DNA from: Ceratorhiza oryzae-sativae
Lineage: Eukaryota; Basidiomycota; Agaricomycetes; Cantharellales; Ceratobasidiaceae
Assembly: GCA_030998015.1 (NCBI GenBank)
Contig: JARWMV010000006.1
Span: 310,001 to 374,000, forward strand
DNA length: 64,000 nt
Reading direction: 5' to 3'
Position 1 is the stretch's first letter. Each line of letters starts with the position of its first letter. Positions 61,411-64,000 of this stretch are shown one piece after another. A model generated the notes under the pieces. That model was not told where the DNA came from, made no database searches, and saw only the letters and a program-made list of their open reading frames with translations. Position numbers and translations under genes: made by a program.

Positions 61411-61655
61411 GCTCAGCTACTTAAGGGCAATGAGCAACCCCACCTCTTGTTGACGGAAGAGATTAGAGAACCAAAGCTTGTTACAACATGTGAGGGACCT
61501 GGCTATGCAAGGTTTCACAGAGGCGTGTATAGGGCAACAATATCTTGTGGCTGTGGGTAGGTGGAGTAGGATTGGGGAAGGCAACGGGGAGTTATCTCAA
61601 GACGACACCAACGGTGTTCCAGAAGTATCCCAGACAACACTGAGACTTACGATTG

Positions 61656-61672
61656 TCAAGAACTTGACCTGA
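61656..61672 (-). other. Candidate self-primer binding site of the Ty3-type element
   Basis: Directly after the 5' LTR the minus strand reads tc then aggtcaagttcttga (plus-strand coordinates 61656-61670). This is the exact 15-nt complement of a segment inside the 5' LTR (61740-61754). A TATA box (TATATAAA, minus, 61787-61780) lies about 26 nt upstream of 61754, so the RNA should start at that segment and can fold onto the site. No tRNA-type TGG start is present. Confidence 0.55.
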
Positions 61673-62048
61673 TGTTGACAACGACAAGTCAGGCAACAAG
61701 GAAAATAGTAAGAAAATAAAAGAACTTGTATTCGACGAGAGGTCAAGTTCTTGAGGAGTCCTCTGCGAACTTGACCTGGTTTATATACATAGTACGAGCC
61801 ACATCATAACAAACAAGTCCATACAGTGAGTCATGACAGATAAGAGATAGAAGCAGTAGAAGCAACTGCAGAACTGCGGAATTTCACATTGGAGTTGAAA
61901 TACATCTTGGTTACCAGTCCAGAACATTCCATGAGTCACATGACACAGATATACCATAAAAGGCAAGTATGTTTTGAAGATGATCTCATAAAATGTAGTA
62001 AATTGAGAAAATATTATAGAGTGGATATATGTGTGTCAGTTCATGACA
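61673..62048 (-). repeat. 5' LTR of the Ty3-type element
   Basis: 376 bp. On the minus strand it carries a TATA box at 61787-61780 and an AT-rich U5-like end. See the paired LTR at 55110-55485 for differences. Confidence 0.92.
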
Positions 62049-62309
62049 TGGAGCAAGTTCAGGGTAACCACTGTAAGTGCTGAGGTCATGTGATCCTGCT
62101 GTAAGTGCCAAGATCACGTGACAACTCACTCCTTGCTCCAAGTAACAAGGGAGAGAAATGCTGGAGTCAGTTCAGGGTGACCACTGTAAGGGCTGGCTAA
62201 GTGCCAAGGTCACGTGACCTTGTTTATGGCTTGTTCCACTTAGGAAAAATGACATAAATCTGTAAAAATATTTGGTTGTTTTGTTATGTCCATTTGACAG
62301 GTCATAACA
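62049..62309 (-). repeat. Proximal part of an LTR-like repeat split by the Ty3 insertion
   Basis: Read on the minus strand it begins tgttatgacctgtcaaa and matches 52897-53150, then contains an extra copy of a roughly 110-bp unit starting ctccagcatttctctccc. A purine run (ggggggataa, minus) lies just outside 62309, which is what is expected next to a 3' LTR. Internal sequence of an older retroelement may therefore lie to the right of 62310. Confidence 0.6.
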
Positions 62310-62374
62310 TTATCCCCCCCTTTGGACATGTCTTGGGGGACCTCGAGACATGGTTTAGATCCTTATGCAAAAGG

Positions 62375-62502
62375 AATCTCATGCACCAAGGGGGTTAAGG
62401 GTGCTGGACTCGAACCAACAACCTTTTGGCTGATTCAGTATTGTTCAATGAGGTCAGGCTGAGTCAGGCTAGACCCCTTAACCTCTCTGTTACATGAGAT
62501 TG
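62375..62502 (-). other. tRNA-like hairpin with polymerase III B-box-like sequence
   Basis: Inverted repeats aatctcatg / catgagatt (62375-62383 region and 62493-62501) and ggttaaggg / cccttaacc (62393-62401 and 62475-62483) enclose 73 nt. On the minus strand this gives a 9-bp acceptor-like stem, a B-box ggttcgagtcc (62416-62406) inside a T-arm-like hairpin gttgg...ccagc, and an A-box-like tagcctgactc. A normal anticodon arm and a 7-bp acceptor stem cannot be drawn, so it is not a standard tRNA gene. It may be a tRNA-derived SINE head or a decayed tRNA. Confidence 0.4.
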
Positions 62503-62618
62503 TTTTTCTTTTCTTTGTTGTGGAGGTTATTTAGGGGTGAGAATTTGTCTGCTTCTTCTCAGAATGCCCTGACTGATTGGATGGGCATAGCAGAAGTTGT
62601 GCAATACAGTAAATTATT

Positions 62619-63726
62619 CTAAGGGAATACAAAGAATGGTTTTCCTCCTGCATACACCCATTCCACATTTCTTGATACCCATAAGTCCCCTTCCTCCCCC
62701 TCTATGTCCAACCAACACTTCATGATTGCCGACCAGCTATTTCCCAAAATAACTGTCAGCTGTACCTTCATTGATTTCATGTGCACGTACCTGACTGTGA
62801 AGTCTGCCTCATACTGGCTCAGGGCCTTGAGTGAGTACTTCCCATTTGACTGGACCATGTTGTCTAGGATCCAAATGTCAGCATCTTCTGACAAGTTGCC
62901 CACATTCCATACATTGCACATCCAGCTGTGGCAGCCCTTGGATTGTGCATATGCCATTTTCCCTGTTCCAGTTTCTCCTTCTATCACCAGGATGCAATGG
63001 TGCACCCCTCTTCCCCTCTTCTTGACCTCCTTGGCAAACCATCTGTCTGCTTGGTTGATGTGCTCCCAGTCTTCCAGGACCTCTAACTCCACAGGGATTG
63101 CAGGCATGCAACCCTGGTCTTCCTTGCATGTGTACTCAGCATATGCTCATACTGAGTTCCATGTCGTCACCATCTGGAGGGGGTGGAGGCACTTGAACGC
63201 CTGGTAGTACTCCTGTTTCATCACTGAGGCAACAATCTCTGTCCCATCCTCCAAGTCTGCCTCCATCCTTGACTGTTGTCCACCCTTTCCCTTCACCAAG
63301 ATCTCCTCCAACCTTTCCAAGGTCAGGTCCCCTGCCATCAAATCCTCTATCTCCTTGCTGTTAGCTCCAACGTCCTTCCAAAGATAGTTGAAGGCATCCC
63401 TAGCTGGGTTGCCTCCTGGCCTGTCCTTGAGGTCTTTGGGCTGTATGTTGGGGTGTTGCCCCTTGAAGTCCCAGAACCCTGTGTTCTGGGTGTTCCACCT
63501 GCCCTTCTGTTCCTGACTGATGGAGAGGGTGTGGACATGAAGGGGCCAGGTCGGGTTGTAGTTTGGCTCCTCTGGGTTGTGTTGTTCAACCATGGCTAAG
63601 GTTGCCCAGTGATTGGGCCAGTGGTGGCAGAACACCTTGTATCAGGCAGCAAGCCCACTTGAGGGCTGATCGTGTAGCTTTGACCAGGTCAGCAGCACTG
63701 CCCTGGTCTGGACACAGAATTGGGGG
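62619..63726 (-). pseudogene. Endogenous CRESS-DNA-virus Rep-like sequence (geminivirus/genomovirus type), decayed
   Basis: Two consecutive minus-strand blocks resemble a rolling-circle replication initiator. The first (about 63726-63147) shows an LLTWS stretch where motif I is expected (about 63690), an in-frame TGA at 63642-63644, a His-containing hydrophobic segment (WPLHVHTLSI), a geminivirus-Rep-like GFWDFKGQHPNIQP and a YLWKD segment at the position of the catalytic Tyr motif. After a stop at 63147 the second block (63107-62619) looks like the superfamily 3 helicase: GETGTGKM (a P-loop whose usual Ser/Thr is Met), a hydrophobic-Asp stretch (IWILDNM) and VILGNS as motif C. The order and spacing fit a Rep, but the stops and the altered P-loop show it is not functional. 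Capsid genes and a nonanucleotide origin were not seen. Confidence 0.6.
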
Positions 63727-64000
63727 GCCTGTGCGGTTTCGGTCAGCTCTTCAGACCCATGATCCATCAGTGTAAGCTGTGTAGAAGTGGGTGAGGGGGC
63801 TCAGCTTGATTCCAAGGGCGCCAGCAATGGCAATGGCAACCTCTGCCCTGCGCTTGATTCATTTGGCTGGGGTGTTCCCACGTTCGAGCCATCTTCGCTT
63901 AGCATTGTTGGTGTTTTTTGAGGTAGATGCGTCTTGTGGGGAGGGCATGAAATGATAGCCCCTTTTACCCCCAAAGGTGTCCCCTAGATATACCCTTTTC
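63727..64000 (-). other. Decayed coding sequence upstream of the Rep-like block, running off the window
   Basis: In a different minus-strand frame the sequence reads GYHFMPSPQDASTSKNTNNA and RRAEVAIAIAGALGIKLSP, then TAYTDGSW, interrupted by two in-frame TGA codons. The TDGS string recalls the first motif of RNase H, but the remaining motifs are not visible. It could be the edge of another retroelement. I cannot assign it. Confidence 0.3.

Larger units (their letters stand above)
55110..62048 (-). mobile_element. Complete but decayed Ty3-type LTR retrotransposon (6,939 bp), chromovirus-like
   Basis: Two 376-bp LTRs (55110-55485 and 61673-62048) begin TGT and end ACA and are flanked by a perfect 5-bp target duplication tggag (55105-55109 and 62049-62053). 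The element reads on the minus strand: 5' LTR, candidate self-priming site, an extra Cys-rich/coiled-coil coding region, gag with a CCHC knuckle, pol in the order protease-RT-RNase H-integrase with a chromodomain-like C-terminus, a purine tract, and the 3' LTR. Integrase after RNase H places it in the Ty3 (Metaviridae) group. Several in-frame TGA codons, one TAG and one frameshift make this copy non-autonomous. It sits inside an older LTR-like repeat. Confidence 0.92.

Noticed and set aside
62300..64000. Geminivirus-type nonanucleotide origin near the Rep-like sequence
   Set aside because: No TAATATTAC-like loop was found in this part; the hairpin at 62375-62502 has tRNA-like, not origin-like, features.

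Overview
The window is nuclear DNA of a filamentous fungus, most like an Agaricomycete basidiomycete of the Rhizoctonia/Ceratobasidium kind. This is inferred from the many short (about 45-70 nt) GT-AG introns, the lineage-typical F-box-like, HET, MYND and hAT (DUF659-like) families, and repeats with CpG decay. No ribosomal RNA gene or CRISPR array is present.

Layout. 1-3.5 kb: two tandem F-box-like genes (minus). 3.9-5.3 kb: six-exon membrane protein of the DUF1295/steroid-reductase fold. 5.7-7.1 kb: two small paralogous one-membrane-span proteins with the same exon plan. 7.4-9.6 kb: no recognisable gene. 9.7-13.0 kb: replicative helicase subunit MCM6. 13.6-15.3 kb: another F-box-like gene. 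15.95-16.14 kb: fold-back MITE. 16.5-18.2 kb: berberine-bridge-type FAD oxidase. 19.5-20.5 kb: short-chain dehydrogenase. 21.7-23.8 kb: DEAD-box rRNA helicase RRP3/DDX47. 25.1-28.6 kb: large membrane plus Pro-rich/acidic protein with a chain of apparent frame breaks. 29.5-31.5 kb: broken HET-domain gene. 32.3-35.8 kb: MYND-finger gene and a decayed copy. 36.8-40.3 kb: Pro/Gln/RGG-rich low-complexity protein. 41.9-46.0 kb: PHO84-type phosphate transporter and a truncated duplicate. 47.3-49.6 kb: amidase. 49.8-50.3 kb: SNU13. 51-64 kb: a repeat-rich block holding a dead hAT transposase, an LTR-like repeat family, a complete Ty3-type chromovirus-like retrotransposon nested inside one of those repeats, a tRNA-like hairpin, and a decayed CRESS-DNA-virus (geminivirus/genomovirus-like) Rep sequence at the right edge.

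Housekeeping genes (MCM6 in replication, RRP3 and SNU13 in rRNA/snoRNP/spliceosome work) are interleaved with duplicated accessory genes. Three local duplications (F-box, MYND, phosphate transporter) show an ongoing duplicate-and-decay pattern.

Two cross-cutting signals matter most. First, the right-hand block carries a clear CpG-transition signature: every difference I can see between the two LTRs of the Ty3 element is a CG to TG/CA change, and most in-frame stops in it are TGA. Second, otherwise conserved genes, including essential MCM6, are broken by single missing bases next to homopolymers, always in the same direction. This looks more like under-called homopolymers in the assembly than biology, so several 'broken' genes here are probably intact in the organism.
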